Shown here in pieces: positions 9,201 through 17,320 of a stretch of 64,000 bases of DNA (position 1 is its first letter; the number at the start of each line of letters is the position of its first letter). A program made the position numbers and the translations under genes. Location: contig OY769916.1 in NCBI GenBank assembly GCA_963669265.1, forward strand, positions 3,968,001 to 4,032,000, given 5' to 3'. Below the pieces are notes generated by a model. That model did no database searches. It had not been told where the DNA came from and saw nothing but the letters and a program-made list of their open reading frames with translations. The DNA comes from SZUA-547 sp963669265 (GTDB lineage Bacteria; Pseudomonadota; Alphaproteobacteria; Rhodobacterales; Rhodobacteraceae).

Positions 9201-9903
9201 GCTGCGCGCCAGCCAGCGCGAGGTTCTGGTGCACATGCCGATGGAGGCCAACTCCTCCGACGCGGATCTCGGTCCGCGCCCGATCCTGAATGCGATGAGC
9301 GACGTGCAGGTGCAGGAGACCGCGCAATGGCATCTGTCGCAGTTTGACGGGTATATCGGCGTCAATAGCCACCGGGGCGGCGCCGCGACCGAAGACAGTC
9401 GGGTCATGAAAGTGGTGATGGAGGAAGTGGCGAAAGAAGGCGGTCTGTTCCTCGACAGCCGGAATTCATCGAACAGCGTCGCTGAGAAAGCCGCGCGGGA
9501 GGCTGATCTGCTGGCCGCCGGCAACAATGTCTTCATCGATGAAAAACGCCATACGTCCGCTATTCATCGGCAGCTGGACGCCGCCGTCGAGCAAGCGAAG
9601 AAAAATGGCGGGGCGATCGCGATCGGAAACCCCCATGTCGTGACAGTTCAGTCGGTGAAAAGCTGGATGCGCAAGCATGACGGCCAGAAGGTCGTCGTCG
9701 CGCCTTTGACCCATGTCGCGCAGGTCATGAACGGCGCGCGGGGCGACGACATCATCATCGCCGGCACGCCGCCCGAAGCGCCCAAAGTCGTGGTGAATTA
9801 CAGCGACGCCGCTGAGACGTTGAAGGAAAGCGCCTCTGAGGGCATTCGCGGCACGCTATCGGGCATAGCCGCCAAGATCGGCCAAAGTCTGTTCAATCGC
9901 TGA
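6232..9903 (+). CDS. Giant divergent polysaccharide deacetylase with repeat-rich linker
   Basis: The 1,223-residue protein starts at a GTG preceded by GAGG six bases upstream. It has a single membrane anchor near residues 39-57 and a low-complexity linker of about 850 residues. The C-terminal YibQ-like deacetylase domain starts near residue 945 (PVLAIVIDEVGDYG, VTVSVIPSTPNA, REVLVHMPME, FLDSRNSSNSV, GNPHVVTVQSVKSW). The linker carries a degenerate motif of the form (L/I)xAEPxNPqIAaLDL. Instances are near residues 251, 312, 365, 434, 497, 608 and 767, often preceded by KSLPxxIGxA. YibQ-like proteins are usually 250-400 residues, so this one is greatly enlarged. Its last 48 bases overlap the 3' end of the convergent PpiD-like gene. 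Confidence 0.78.
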   Translation: MLETPEELEFTQEEQELRSLRGVLGEPRKSRNSYQASFVLGGLLCLVGAGAFLAVDKFLPEPVDVADATPPETKRPKVTDPAMSDDSNNAPDPIDSEAVAVATATTANQQKTEENQQIETASADAAPGIATPGLADGEARGDGALPSVERSIESAELAAAGGIGPEIGTNPQSSTDAASQFGAANPDGPAAPGQIAALSADPSGSGAAALSPSVVGADLSRASSPSTPAVSGGGVQLALSSPKSADALQNLSAEPGNPNISSSGARPIAPGPASSVALPQIASLSISGDGNASGAADSDLLKSAPSLLQAAPGLPAAPANPRIASLDLSPAATAPESAVPQAAARSEQAFLGQSAPKSIASAQVLGAEPVTPFVLDARGRPVAQGTGNNAGPTQIASLSPQGQSGALDSQGASELTGAGAVKSLPKLIGATQALPPEPGNPQVGALGVDQFSLGRASAIESPQVPSRRTSDAQPADGADPAAIAKSLPMSIGSARPLPAEPRNPQIAALDLRPADFGLASGAGALRAGSASLAQNPRHKDVSVVAALGAGSNGAAIVDALTSPSASLGAGGAAPTLPGVSEIAAYDSGSTSTDTTTAVFFPKSAAEALVAEPSAPKYPQFAALDVDLGMMRAAADLKAPSSVFGALQSDLAHRENIGAIEVASFSEATPELLGSAIAAPHGVSADGAAETAIAALLVGYDLAAAPTPKASSGGTSVVTTGPATPNGARPPTELVQLASATPAGFTFSEVPKEYAQTALSATLGVVNIGAEPARPADAQPASEAPVLEQLLGSPPADRRRELMIASISLGGPHVFDVETGSDTAVIDAYMIGEAPEFDLPTTPDVTPDPAAAIAEPLDTAPPASDAPAPVVLASLGAQPRSSLESARAPSELTPDHQEDAGRDAAREAVLAAIQGTGESGLRVVDYEDTRPAWVRNGVAPPANPKGLPVLAIVIDEVGDYGAEVQDVRSMSRMVTVSVIPSTPNAASIAKTLRASQREVLVHMPMEANSSDADLGPRPILNAMSDVQVQETAQWHLSQFDGYIGVNSHRGGAATEDSRVMKVVMEEVAKEGGLFLDSRNSSNSVAEKAAREADLLAAGNNVFIDEKRHTSAIHRQLDAAVEQAKKNGGAIAIGNPHVVTVQSVKSWMRKHDGQKVVVAPLTHVAQVMNGARGDDIIIAGTPPEAPKVVVNYSDAAETLKESASEGIRGTLSGIAAKIGQSLFNR

Positions 9904-11754
9904 ATTGTTGACCAAGACGCCGCGATCGGCGACGGCGGCGCGGGTCAGCATCTCCTGAATGTCGGCCTGGGCGATCATGTTGATCTGACCGGCGAGGGAG
10001 GCTTTTTCCGCGTCCGATTCTTCGCCCTCCGGCGTATTGACCTCAAACACCTGTCCAATCACGACGCGTGTTCCATCGCCCAACGGAGCCCAACTGGCGC
10101 CGCCTTCCTTCTGCTCAAAAAGAGCGCGGACCAGGTCGGACGGGATATCGACAGTCGCCTGACCGCGGGTCAGTTCCGAACTGGCCGTCAGGACTTTGCC
10201 GAACGGGTCCACCTCCTGCGCAAACAGGACGCCTTCGTTGACGCGATCGACGATTTCCTCCGCCAATTGGGCGAGTTGAGCTGCGACCTCCGCTTCTTCG
10301 AGGCTTTCAATCACGGCGCCGCGCACCTCCTCCAGCGGACGCAATGCGGGTGGCGTCACGTCGGTCAGACTGAGCAAAACCACGGAGTCGTCGGAGAGAG
10401 AGAGCGGGCCGGCGACAAATTCCTTTTCCGCAGCGAAGAGCGCGGTCAGAAAAGCCGGATCCGCCGACGCGCCAGTGACCGCGCCGTCTGGCGAGGCCCC
10501 GTTCGAATCCAGTGCTTGCGTTGCGCTCACCTCGAAGCCGAGATTGCGGGCGATCAGGTCCAGATCGGCCCCGCCTTCAACAAAGTCGGCGATCTCGGTC
10601 TCGATCCGCAGGATTTCGTCCAACGCTTTGTCGCGGCGGACCGTGTCCTCAAGCTCCTGCTGCACGTCCTCGAAACTGCGGACGGAACCCGGCGTGATCG
10701 AGTCGACCTGGATGAGCGCGGGGCCGAAATCCGTTTGCACAGGACCCGCCACGCCCGGCTCCGAAAGCGCGAAGGCGGCTTCTGCGACGCCGGTCTCAAA
10801 GCTGCCCGCCGACCCCTCGTCCAAAAACGTGTCCGCAGGCGTTAGGTCCCGCTCCGCCGCGAGATCAAAGAAGGTCGCGCCGCCATCCAGCTTCGCCTTG
10901 GCCGCCTCGACCTCCTCGTCCGATTGATAAACGATGCGGCGGATCGCGCGCGTTTCCGGCGTGTTGTAGAAGACTTTGCGGATCTCATAGATCTCGCGCG
11001 CCTCGGCATCTGTGGCGCTCTGCTGCTTAGCGAGTTCGTCCGGGCTGACGACGATAAAACGCGCGGTGCGAAACTCAGGCGAGGAGAAATCCTCCGCATT
11101 CGCTTCCAGATGAGCCTGCAGGGCAGCATCGTCCGGCGCCTCGATCTCTCCGGCCGCCTGCCGATCCAGCGTCACATAGTGAAAGCGGCGCGATTCATTG
11201 TTGAAAAGATGCAGCCGCTCCGCCATGCCGCTGGGCAGCTGGTATCCAAGGCCCGCGAATTGTGAGACGAGGTTGCTGGCCAGCGCCCGGCGCTGGCCGT
11301 CCTCGTATTCGGCCGGGCTGACGCCGCTGAAATCCAGCGTCTGGCGGTACTGGGCCGGATCGAACTCGCCAAGCGCGTTGTGAAAGGCCGGGTTCATCGC
11401 GATGGAGAGCTGGATGTTGATGTCCGAGGCGGAGACGCTCAGATCGTCGGCCTCGGCGAACATCGCTTCCTGCCGCGCAAGATCGGCGATCGCGGACTGA
11501 GGCGCGCCCAACGCCTGCGCCTCCTGCATCGACAGCGGGCGGCCGATTTGTTGCTCCAGCGCGGCGGTCTGATTGCGCAGCGCCTGCGCGAAGCGGTTCA
11601 CGTCAATCTCTCGGTCGCCGACAGTGGCGATGGAGTCCGCGTTGCGTGAGATGAAGATGTCGCCAATGCCCCAAACGGCGAAGCTCAGGACCAGCAAGCC
11701 CAGAAAGATTTTCGCAATCCAGGACCCGGTGGCCCCACGCAAACTGTTCAGCAT
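9856..11754 (-). CDS. SurA/PpiD-like periplasmic peptidyl-prolyl isomerase
   Basis: This is a membrane-anchored folding factor of the PpiD/SurA_N class (632 residues from this start). The N-terminus MLNSLRGATGSWIAKIFLGL leads into one transmembrane segment (about residues 14-32), then a SurA-N-like helical region (VGDREIDVNRFAQALRNQ). A parvulin-like domain lies around 260-370 (ETRAIRRIVYQS, GGATFFDLAAERD, GPVQTDFGPALIQVD). The ATG at 11754 is preferred over an upstream TTG at 11766 because GGAG lies six bases before it. In many Rhodobacterales such a gene precedes trpE. Here it lies 3' to 3' with the repeat-rich deacetylase and overlaps it by 48 bases. Confidence 0.85.
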   Translation of the reverse strand: MLNSLRGATGSWIAKIFLGLLVLSFAVWGIGDIFISRNADSIATVGDREIDVNRFAQALRNQTAALEQQIGRPLSMQEAQALGAPQSAIADLARQEAMFAEADDLSVSASDINIQLSIAMNPAFHNALGEFDPAQYRQTLDFSGVSPAEYEDGQRRALASNLVSQFAGLGYQLPSGMAERLHLFNNESRRFHYVTLDRQAAGEIEAPDDAALQAHLEANAEDFSSPEFRTARFIVVSPDELAKQQSATDAEAREIYEIRKVFYNTPETRAIRRIVYQSDEEVEAAKAKLDGGATFFDLAAERDLTPADTFLDEGSAGSFETGVAEAAFALSEPGVAGPVQTDFGPALIQVDSITPGSVRSFEDVQQELEDTVRRDKALDEILRIETEIADFVEGGADLDLIARNLGFEVSATQALDSNGASPDGAVTGASADPAFLTALFAAEKEFVAGPLSLSDDSVVLLSLTDVTPPALRPLEEVRGAVIESLEEAEVAAQLAQLAEEIVDRVNEGVLFAQEVDPFGKVLTASSELTRGQATVDIPSDLVRALFEQKEGGASWAPLGDGTRVVIGQVFEVNTPEGEESDAEKASLAGQINMIAQADIQEMLTRAAVADRGVLVNNSAIEQTLADLGGYAR

Positions 11755-11798
11755 GGCGATCTCCAATAAGGCGCGACGTCAGGCGCTCGGATTGTCGT

Positions 11799-12989
11799 TT
11801 AGGCGGAGGCTGCGGCGGCTTCAAGGCCTCGCGCGCGAGAAGTGGGCGCTTTTGCGTGATCGAGGCGCGCCAGAATGGGAGACAGGGCGTGTTCGGCGAT
11901 GAATCTCGCCACCGGAACCGCGACGCCGTCCCCGGCCACTTTGATGGCGCGCGAATGACTGTTCGGCAGGCGATAATCGTTGGGAACGCCCATCAGACGC
12001 GCGGCCTCCCGGCCTGAGATCAGCCGCGCGCGCACCGCGCCGTCCGGTTCCGCGATCAGCAGCGATTGTCGCGAGGATCCGCCAGCGGGGGTGCGCAGGC
12101 ATCCGGCGACGTCCCAGCGGGCCTCCAGCCGTTGCACTGCGCCGCCCTGGCCATCGGGGCGCATCCGGCGAAAGGCGGCGCCCACCTGCCGGACGCCGTC
12201 GCGTCGCGCCCTGTCGACGGCGGCGTCGAGCTTGGCGCGCTGCCGCACGCTCATCATGGCGCAGAGTTGCGCCACCTTTGCCTGCGGCGCCCAACCGACA
12301 TCCGCCGGGTCCTTCTCCAACAGAGCCGCCAGATCTGTGTTGGCGACAGGCGGGGCCGGCAGGCGCAGACGGCTCAGCGCGGCGGCGGGCGCGGAGGGCA
12401 GGGCCGCCAGAGCCCTTTCCAGTCGCGGACTGGACCAGAGATCGCCTTCCTGTACGGGGGCGGGGCCACGCCAAGCGATGACGAAGAGACGCGGGCGTGA
12501 CTGGGGAAGGAAGGCGGCGGCGTCGATGATATGGGCGGAAAAGCGATACCCGGCGCTGGCGACGGCGTCGCAAAGCGCCGTGAAATCTTTACCGTCGCCG
12601 GAGGTCAGCAATCCGGACACGTTCTCTATGACGATGGCGCGCGGGGCGCGACCCTCTGCGCCGAGGCCTTCCATCAATCGCCAGAACGGCCAGAACGCGC
12701 CGGATCGCGCCGCGTCCATGCCGCGACGTCCGCCCGCCAGCGATAAGTCCTGGCATGGAAAGGACGCCCAAGCGAGGTCGGCGCGGCCGGGTAGGTCGCG
12801 CAGCTTCAGCGAAGCTACATCACCCTCGATCAGATCCGTGTCGCCGAAATTGTCGCGATAGGTGGCGCATTTATGCGCGTCGATGTCGTTGGCGAGCGCG
12901 CAGCGCCAGCCGCCGCACTGCTCCAGCGCGATCCGCGCCATGCCGCCGCCGGCGAAAAACTCATAGAAGCTGCGTGTCGGCTTTGTCAT
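11799..12989 (-). CDS. DNA (cytosine-5-)-methyltransferase, orphan
   Basis: The 396-residue protein has C5-methyltransferase motifs in order. Motif I is FYEFFAGGGMARIAL (SAM site, residues 8-22). Motif IV is ASFPCQDLSLAGGRRG with the catalytic Cys at about residue 79. Motif VI is IVIENVSGLL, motif VIII is QSRPRLFVIAW, and the C-terminus has LISGREAARLMGVPNDY. The variable region between VIII and IX is short, with one recognition domain. No restriction endonuclease gene adjoins it, so it is probably an orphan enzyme; its target site cannot be read from sequence. Its start overlaps the aminotransferase stop by four bases, suggesting coupled translation. Confidence 0.9.
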   Translation of the reverse strand: MTKPTRSFYEFFAGGGMARIALEQCGGWRCALANDIDAHKCATYRDNFGDTDLIEGDVASLKLRDLPGRADLAWASFPCQDLSLAGGRRGMDAARSGAFWPFWRLMEGLGAEGRAPRAIVIENVSGLLTSGDGKDFTALCDAVASAGYRFSAHIIDAAAFLPQSRPRLFVIAWRGPAPVQEGDLWSSPRLERALAALPSAPAAALSRLRLPAPPVANTDLAALLEKDPADVGWAPQAKVAQLCAMMSVRQRAKLDAAVDRARRDGVRQVGAAFRRMRPDGQGGAVQRLEARWDVAGCLRTPAGGSSRQSLLIAEPDGAVRARLISGREAARLMGVPNDYRLPNSHSRAIKVAGDGVAVPVARFIAEHALSPILARLDHAKAPTSRARGLEAAAASA

Positions 12990-14191
12990 GGCTTGAAGTC
13001 GGCCAGCCGCCGGACAGCCTCCGCCAACCCTTCATCATCAGCGTTGGCGAAGGCGAGCCGGATCGTCCGCTCGGCGAGACCCGATCCGCCGTCCTTGCGC
13101 CGAGGGCCGAACATTGTGCCGGGCAAGGCGAGCAGCGACTGTTCGGCGACCAGCCGTTCGGCGAGAATGTCGGACGGAAGATCGGAGGGCGGCTCAATGA
13201 ATGCGAAATAGGCACCCGATGACAGCAACCGCCAGTCTGGTAGCCGCTCTGCGTAAAGCGCGCGCAGAACCTCGCCGCGTCGCAGGATCTCAAGGCGCTC
13301 CGAGGCCACCCAGTCGCCCATGTTCCGAAGCCCGAACAGCGCGGCGCGCTGCCCCAGACGAGGCGGGCAAATCGTGACGGTGTCCAGCAGCTTTTCCGCC
13401 TGTGACAGACGCGCGGGATCAGTGATCAACGCGCCAATCCTGTGCCCCGTCAGCCGATAGACCTTCGAGAAGCTATAAAGATGAATAAGCGTGTTTTTCC
13501 AATCGGTATTCTTGAAAACATCATGCGGCGCATCGGTGCTTTGCCGGAAGTCTCGATAGGTCTCATCCAGGATCAGGGAAATCCCGGAAGACTCTGCAAG
13601 ATCGTAGAAGTTCGCGATTAGGTCTGGTGGATACTCGGCGCCGGTCGGATTGTTGGGCGTGACCAGAATGATCGCCTTCACACGCTCGTCCCACAGCGCC
13701 GCAGCGGCCTCGACGTCCGGCAGGCAATCTTCGCCGCAGGGTAGAAGGCGTGCCTCGACGCCGGCCATCTCCAGCCACATGCGATGGTTGAAATACCATG
13801 GCGTCGGCAGGATCACCGCGTCGCCCGGTCCGGCGAGCGTCGCGAGCGCGGCGACGAAGGCCTGATTGCAGCCCACAGTGACCGCCACGTCTTCGGGCGC
13901 AATATCGCCCCCATAGGTCGCAGACCATTGCGCCGCGATCTCGGCTCGCAACTCCGGATCGCCAAGCACAGGGCCATAGATATGCGCGTCGGGCTCCTCC
14001 AGCGCGGCGCGAGCGATCTCCGCCCGGATCGGCTCCGGCGGCGGGGCGACCGGCGCCGCCTGGCTGAGATTGATCAACGGGCGATCCGCGGGAAAGTCGC
14101 ATTCCGCGATCCACCGCCGCGCCTCCATCACCGGGGGCGAAAATGTCGCCGCCAGGGCGGGGTTGAGCGGGGAGGAAGCAGCGCGATCCAT
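12986..14191 (-). CDS. PLP-dependent aminotransferase, fold type I
   Basis: The 401-residue enzyme is of the class I/II aminotransferase family. The PLP lysine sits in HLYSFSKVYRLTGHRIG. Other features are VTVGCNQAF, ILVTPNNPTGAEYP and SLILDETYRDF with the family Asn and Asp. The ORF extends upstream without a stop to 15463, but that extension is only the antisense of the ABC-F gene. The ATG at 14191 (MDRAASSPLNPALAATFS) gives the usual length, though its ribosome-binding site is weak. The amino-acid substrate is not assignable from motifs. It lies directly upstream of the DNA methyltransferase with a four-base overlap. Confidence 0.86.
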   Translation of the reverse strand: MDRAASSPLNPALAATFSPPVMEARRWIAECDFPADRPLINLSQAAPVAPPPEPIRAEIARAALEEPDAHIYGPVLGDPELRAEIAAQWSATYGGDIAPEDVAVTVGCNQAFVAALATLAGPGDAVILPTPWYFNHRMWLEMAGVEARLLPCGEDCLPDVEAAAALWDERVKAIILVTPNNPTGAEYPPDLIANFYDLAESSGISLILDETYRDFRQSTDAPHDVFKNTDWKNTLIHLYSFSKVYRLTGHRIGALITDPARLSQAEKLLDTVTICPPRLGQRAALFGLRNMGDWVASERLEILRRGEVLRALYAERLPDWRLLSSGAYFAFIEPPSDLPSDILAERLVAEQSLLALPGTMFGPRRKDGGSGLAERTIRLAFANADDEGLAEAVRRLADFKP

Positions 14192-14294
14192 GCGGAAAAC
14201 TCGATGTCTGTCGGGTCCGTGCGATGCTAGCGGCTCGGCGGCGTCGGTGAAAGCGCTGTTGACCCGATTTCCGGCGCAGTCTAGGTCCGCGGTC

Positions 14295-16120
14295 ATGGCT
14301 GCGCCCCCGATTTTAACGCTCTCTGACGTCACGCTCGGTTTCGGGGGGACTCCGCTCTTCGCCGGCTGGATGTCGCCATTCACCCGGGCGAGCGCGCCGC
14401 GCTGGTCGGTCGCAACGGATCCGGCAAATCGACCCTGCTCAAGCTCTTCGCCGGGCTGACGCATCCCGATGAGGGCGCGCGGACCGTCCGGCCTGGCGCG
14501 CGCATCGCCTATTTGCCACAGGAGCCAGACTTTAAAGGATTTTCGACGCTGGGCGACTACGCCGCCGCCGATCTTCCCCCTGAAGAGGCCTATCGAGCGG
14601 AGATGGCGATGGAGGGGCTGGAAGTGCTGGCGGAGGCCGATCCCGCCACCGCGTCTGGGGGCGAGCGCCGCCGCGCCGCTCTTGCGCGCCTGCTGGCGGG
14701 CGAGCCGGAACTGATGCTGCTGGATGAGCCGACCAACCATCTGGATATTCGCGCGATCGAGTGGCTGGAGCAGCATCTGGCCGACACCCGCGCGGCGTAT
14801 TTGCTGATCAGCCATGACCGGGCGTTCCTGCGCCGCCTGACCCGCTCCATCCTCTGGCTCGATCGGGGCGAGGCGCGACGTCTGGATCGCGGGTTTGAGA
14901 AATTCGAGGAATGGCGCGACAAGACCTATGAGGAGGAGCGCTCCGCCCGCCACAAGCTCGACCGCCTGATCCAGTCCGAGGGGCGCTGGACGGTCGAAGG
15001 GATTTCGGCAAGGCGCAAGCGCAATCAGGGCCGGGTGCGGCGGCTGGCCGATATGCGTCAAGCGCGCGCACGGCAGATCGCCCAGCCCGGCGTCGCAGCG
15101 ATGGCGCTGGAAAGCGGTCAGAAATCCGGCAAACTGGTCGCCGAGGCCACGAATATCGCCAAGTCGTACGATGGGCGGCCGATTCTGAAGGATTTCTCGA
15201 TCCGCATCATGCGCGGCGATCGGCTGGCGCTGGTCGGCCCGAACGGCGCCGGCAAGACGACGCTGCTGAAGCTGCTGACGGGAGAGGTCGCGCCGGATGC
15301 GGGCGAGGTGCGGATCGGCCTGAACCTCGTCAAGGCGGTGTTTGATCAGACCCGCGCCGCGCTCGATCCCGACAAGTCGATATGGGAGACGCTGACCGGC
15401 GATCCCGCGACCAGCGTGAAAGGCTCGAACGATCAGGTGATGGTGCGCGGCCGGCCCCGCCATGTGATCGGCTATCTGAAGGATTTCCTGTTCGATGAGC
15501 GTCAGGCTCGTGGCCCCGTCCGCGCCTTGTCGGGCGGGGAACGCGCCCGGCTGCTGCTGGCGCGTTTGATGGCGCGGGAATCGAACCTGCTGGTGCTAGA
15601 TGAGCCGACCAATGATCTGGATGTGGAGACATTGGATCTGTTGCAGGAACTGCTCGCCGATTATGACGGCACGGTGCTTCTGGTCAGCCATGATCGTGAT
15701 TTCATCGATCGGATCGCCGCGACCACCATCGCGATGGAGGGGGACGGCCGCGCCACCGTCTATGCGGGCGGCTGGACCGACTATCAGGCGCAAAAGGGCG
15801 TGGGCCCTGCAGAGGCGCCGTCCAAGCCCCGCAAGGACGCCAGGCCGGCCGCAGTCCGCGCCGAACGGGCGCCGAAGGCGCGCACCAAGCTCTCTTTCAA
15901 TCAGCAGCGGCGGCTGGATGAGTTGCCCGACGAAATGGAGCGCCTGACGGCTGAGATCGACAAGCTGGAGGAGTTGCTTGCGGACCCTGATCTATACGCC
16001 CGCGATCCGAAAAAATTCGAGAAGGCGACCGAGGCCCTAACCACCCGCCGCGACGCGTTGGAGTCGGCCGAACTGGAGTGGCTGGAGTTGGAGGAGCTAA
16101 AAGAGTCGCTGGCGGGCTAA
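14295..16120 (+). pseudogene. uup: ABC-F ATPase (Uup type) with a one-base frameshift
   Basis: ABC-F proteins have two ATP-binding cassettes and act on ribosomes or DNA rather than in transport. The ATG at 14295 opens MAAPPILTLSDVTLGFGGTP, but the frame changes at about 14361-14366. Adding one base there would join LFAG to LDVAIHPGERAALVGRNG and the first Walker A (GRNGSGKST). After the shift the second frame is open to 16120. It contains ASGGERRRAALARL, LDEPTNHLD, a second Walker A GPNGAGKTT, LSGGERARLLLARL, LDEPTNDLD, and a C-terminal coiled coil typical of Uup. No start codon in the second frame lies before Walker A. The event is either a real inactivating deletion or a sequencing error. 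Confidence 0.85.
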
Positions 16121-16128
16121 CCGCGCCC

Positions 16129-16668
16129 TCAATCCTTGTTTTGGTCGATCTGATCGAGGATGACCCGCAACAGCTGCCGCATCGCCTTGCGGTATCCGGT
16201 GGCGTCCTCCCCCGTCACTTTTGGCGCTTTCATATAACCGGTCGCGAAATACTCCTCGCCCGAGCAGAACACCGCGTTCACATCGAACCCCGTGCCAGAA
16301 GGCGGCGCGGTCTTGAGCGGCTCTTTCAGCTTGCAATGATAGTTGTGATCCGGATTGCCGCCATTGAAGACCAACACCAGGCGGATCGGCGAATGATAGT
16401 CATGCGAACCCGGCTCGACGGCGCGAAACGCGACGCCCCCGGGCCAGCCCTGCGGCATCTTCAGGACCTCCGCGACCTGAAACGGTTCGATGCCCGGAAA
16501 GGGCGCGCCATGCACCTCCGTCGGAAAGCCGCCGGCCGCCGTCGTCGCAATGCGCGACTTGTCGAGCTTCGTCGTCGCGTTGACATGGGTGATCGTGGGG
16601 CCGTCATCGCAGGCGACGAGGGTGAGCGCCGTAACGCAGACGACCGCTAGTCTGTATTTCTTCGACAT
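16129..16668 (-). CDS. Predicted lipoprotein, paralogue 3 of a tandem family
   Basis: The 179-residue predicted lipoprotein starts MSKKYRLAVVCVTALTLVAC, a signal peptide with lipobox LVAC. The ATG at 16668 has AGAAGG seven bases upstream; the ORF runs further but without signal-peptide sense. The mature part contains GAPFPGIEPFQVAEVLKMPQ, RLVLVFNGGN, two Cys (HCKLKE and VFCSGEEYF) and the C-terminal MRQLLRVILDQIDQ. The order of these blocks mirrors the two lipoproteins upstream, so this is a more diverged copy. The function is unknown to me. Confidence 0.72.
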   Translation of the reverse strand: MSKKYRLAVVCVTALTLVACDDGPTITHVNATTKLDKSRIATTAAGGFPTEVHGAPFPGIEPFQVAEVLKMPQGWPGGVAFRAVEPGSHDYHSPIRLVLVFNGGNPDHNYHCKLKEPLKTAPPSGTGFDVNAVFCSGEEYFATGYMKAPKVTGEDATGYRKAMRQLLRVILDQIDQNKD

Positions 16669-16718
16669 CTTACACCTTCTCCGGGTCTGAAACCGGCGGC
16701 TGAGGTAAAACCGCTCGT

Positions 16719-17270
16719 CTAGACGCAAAACGGTTGGCAACTTCTGTTTCGGTGATTGGGATCGGTGCGGGGGCCAAGAATATCAATCAGGCGCGCCATA
16801 ACGCGGGTAAATCGCGGGTCAGAGGGGCCGACCGGACCGCTGACGGACAATTGCGAGTGGGTGAGCACGCGCTCGCCGCGGCAGTAGGCGCCAAAAACCT
16901 CGAGCCTATCGTCAAACGCGCCGGCCGCCACATCACCGGCGCATAGCGCCGGACCGTGCACTGCGCCATTGACCGAGAAGGCGAAGACCAGCCGCTGCCC
17001 CTGTCCGGGGGATTCTGTAAGAACAGGCGGCGCTGAGCCAAAGCGGCCGGGTATTCTGATCGCCGCGACAATTTCCGCGGGTGAACCGCCGCCGGGCGGC
17101 GATCCAAAAACCTCGATTGGCGCGCCCGCGGCGGCCATGCTTCGGAAGTTCGAAGGGGTGTAGCCTGACTGATACTTGGTGTTGAAGATCAACTCGCCGC
17201 CCACGGAGCCGCAGTTGGAGAGGGCGAGCGCCGCCGCCAATGCGGCCAACAGAGTACCGGTCTTAGCCAT
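16719..17270 (-). CDS. Predicted lipoprotein, paralogue 2 of a tandem family
   Basis: The 183-residue protein starts MAKTGTLLAALAAALALSNC, a lipoprotein signal peptide ending in the lipobox Cys. The mature part has the blocks YTPSNFRSMAAAGAPIEVFG, GQGQRLVFAFSVNG, FGAYCRGERVLTHSQ and RVMARLIDILGPR. It is strongly similar along its length to the next gene upstream (17321-17884), differing mostly by conservative changes. Two conserved Cys (ALCAGD and YCRGE) could form a disulfide. The start at 17270 has AGGAAC about ten bases upstream. No enzymatic motif is seen. Confidence 0.75.
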   Translation of the reverse strand: MAKTGTLLAALAAALALSNCGSVGGELIFNTKYQSGYTPSNFRSMAAAGAPIEVFGSPPGGGSPAEIVAAIRIPGRFGSAPPVLTESPGQGQRLVFAFSVNGAVHGPALCAGDVAAGAFDDRLEVFGAYCRGERVLTHSQLSVSGPVGPSDPRFTRVMARLIDILGPRTDPNHRNRSCQPFCV

Positions 17271-17320
17271 TTTTATCGTTCCTATACATCCGAGGACGGC
17301 CGATCCAACAGCGCGCTCCT

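Noticed and set aside
14192..15463. Upstream half of the 825-residue minus-strand ORF leading into the aminotransferase
   Set aside because: The first 424 codons are antisense to the ABC-F gene and show no protein-like pattern; the aminotransferase starts at 14191.
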